The position numbers and the translations under genes were made by a program. A stretch of 64,000 bases of DNA from Buttiauxella agrestis ATCC 33320. Its GTDB lineage: Bacteria > Pseudomonadota > Gammaproteobacteria > Enterobacterales > Enterobacteriaceae. The stretch lies in NCBI RefSeq assembly GCF_000735355.1, contig NZ_JMPI01000001.1, forward strand, positions 1 through 64,000, written 5' to 3'. The notes under the pieces were generated by a model, which did not search any database, was not told the DNA's origin, and was given only the letters and a program-made list of their open reading frames with translations. Positions 63,276 to 64,000 of this stretch are shown piece after piece (the stretch's first letter is position 1; each line of letters starts with the position of its first letter).

Positions 63276-63605
63276 TTATGCCAGATTAGCGTCGAGGAAC
63301 TCTTTTAACTGGCCTTTAGACAGCGCACCAACTTTGGTCGCAGCCACTTCACCGTTTTTGAACAGCAACAGAGTTGGGATACCACGGATACCATATTTTG
63401 GCGCCGTGCCCGGGTTCTGATCGATGTTCAGTTTAGCAACGGTCAGATTGCCCTGATATTCATCAGCGATTTCATCAAGAATCGGGGCGATCATCTTGCA
63501 TGGACCACACCACTCCGCCCAGAAATCAACCAGAATCAACCCATCAGCTTTTAGCACGTCCGTGTCGAAACTGTCGTCAGTCAGGTGAATAATTTTATCG
63601 CTCAT
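63276..63605 (-). CDS. trxA: Thioredoxin 1
   Basis: Cytosolic dithiol reductant for ribonucleotide reductase, PAPS reductase and others. The 109 residues include the initial Met and equal E. coli TrxA. The active site WCGPC is at about residues 32-36, and the cis-Pro lies in RGIPTLLLF. It is divergent from rhlB across a 131-bp region that holds a 7-bp hairpin (GGGGTGA / TCACCCC, 63658-63678). rho follows downstream. Confidence 0.98.
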   Translation of the reverse strand: MSDKIIHLTDDSFDTDVLKADGLILVDFWAEWCGPCKMIAPILDEIADEYQGNLTVAKLNIDQNPGTAPKYGIRGIPTLLLFKNGEVAATKVGALSKGQLKEFLDANLA

Positions 63606-63736
63606 GTTCTACTCCGCAGGATTGTGTCTACCTTGTTGGTGTAGCCTCAACCAACTTGGGGTGACTTTATTTCACCCCGTTTATTTCAACGGATGTGCTT
63701 TCGTAAAGCAATAGTAAACTGATATTCTACCACACT

Positions 63737-64000
63737 ATGAGCAAAACACATTTGACCGAACAGAAGTTTTCCGACTTCGCCCTGCACCCTAAGGTGATTG
63801 AAGCCCTTGAAAATAAAGGGTTCCATAACTGCACCCCAATTCAGGCACTGGCACTACCGCTGACACTAGCGAATCGTGACGTTGCAGGGCAGGCGCAAAC
63901 CGGTACTGGCAAAACGATGGCGTTTTTAACGTCAACGTTTCATTATTTACTCTCTCACCCGGTTCCAGAGAATCGCCAGGTGAACCAGCCGCGTGCATTA
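63737..64000 (+). CDS. rhlB: ATP-dependent RNA helicase RhlB (5' part)
   Basis: The first 88 codons of a DEAD-box helicase, cut by the window end. It reads [18 protein letters not shown], then the Q-motif region [14 protein letters not shown] and Walker [15 protein letters not shown], matching E. coli RhlB, a component of the RNA degradosome that helps RNase E and PNPase unwind RNA. Later motifs, including DEAD, lie outside the window. Confidence 0.94.
   Translation, partial: MSKTHLTEQKFSDFALHPKVIEALENKGFHNCTPIQALALPLTLANRDVAGQAQTGTGKTMAFLTSTFHYLLSHPVPENRQVNQPRAL

Overview
This is chromosomal DNA from a member of the Enterobacteriaceae. Almost every gene is a close match, in sequence and order, to the E. 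coli K-12 segment running from hemG (next to rrnA) to trxA/rhlB. Whole proteins such as FadB, MetE, CyaA, Rho and TrxA align end to end with their E. coli counterparts, but the divergence and several gene-content differences exclude E. coli itself. A related genus (for example Buttiauxella- or Kluyvera-like) is plausible, but the window alone cannot name it.

Layout. 1-4060: hemG, trkH, yigZ, pepQ (minus). 4212-7690: fadBA with a FadR operator and terminator (plus). 7695-9928: fre, ubiD (minus). 10114-10602: rfaH (plus). 10638-17203: hemB, tatDCBA, ubiBJE (minus). 17294-19623: rmuC and udp (minus), udp with a paired CRP promoter. 19891-20718: dlhH (plus). 20719-22955: an AT-rich insertion holding a 288-residue protein with a C-terminal hydrophobic hairpin, followed by two tandem paralogous small membrane proteins and a REP-like repeat. 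22956-34747: metE/metR, yigM, yigL, pldB, rhtB, rhtC, recQ, pldA, yigI, rarD. 34784-41712: corA with a regulatory leader, then uvrD, yigB, xerC, yigA-type DUF484 gene, dapF, lptM. 41841-49122: cyaY, cyaA and the hemCDXY operon. 49178-49632: the small RNA gene glmZ with a sigma-54 promoter and three GlrR-type sites. 49701-50392: a tRNA operon (argX, hisR, leuT, proM) with a duplicated terminator and partial proM. 50499-61406: the enterobacterial common antigen (ECA) cluster wecG-wzyE-wecF-wzxE-wecE-wecD-wecC-wecB-wzzE-wecA, lacking rffG/rffH. 61658-64000: rho, trxA and the start of rhlB.

How the genes work together. Heme synthesis is spread over the window (hemG, hemB, hemC, hemD, hemX, hemY). 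Ubiquinone synthesis (ubiD, ubiB, ubiJ, ubiE) sits beside the twin-arginine export genes. The wec genes make, flip and polymerise ECA on undecaprenyl phosphate. dTDP-glucose dehydratase and thymidylyltransferase must come from another locus, because the usual pair is missing. FadR, CRP (with CytR), LexA, MetR and GlrR/sigma-54 sites are directly readable.

The best candidate for an undescribed system is the insertion at 20719-22955. It is arranged like a membrane-active toxin followed by a duplicated immunity gene, and two copies of a 10-bp palindrome lie upstream. That function is inference only.
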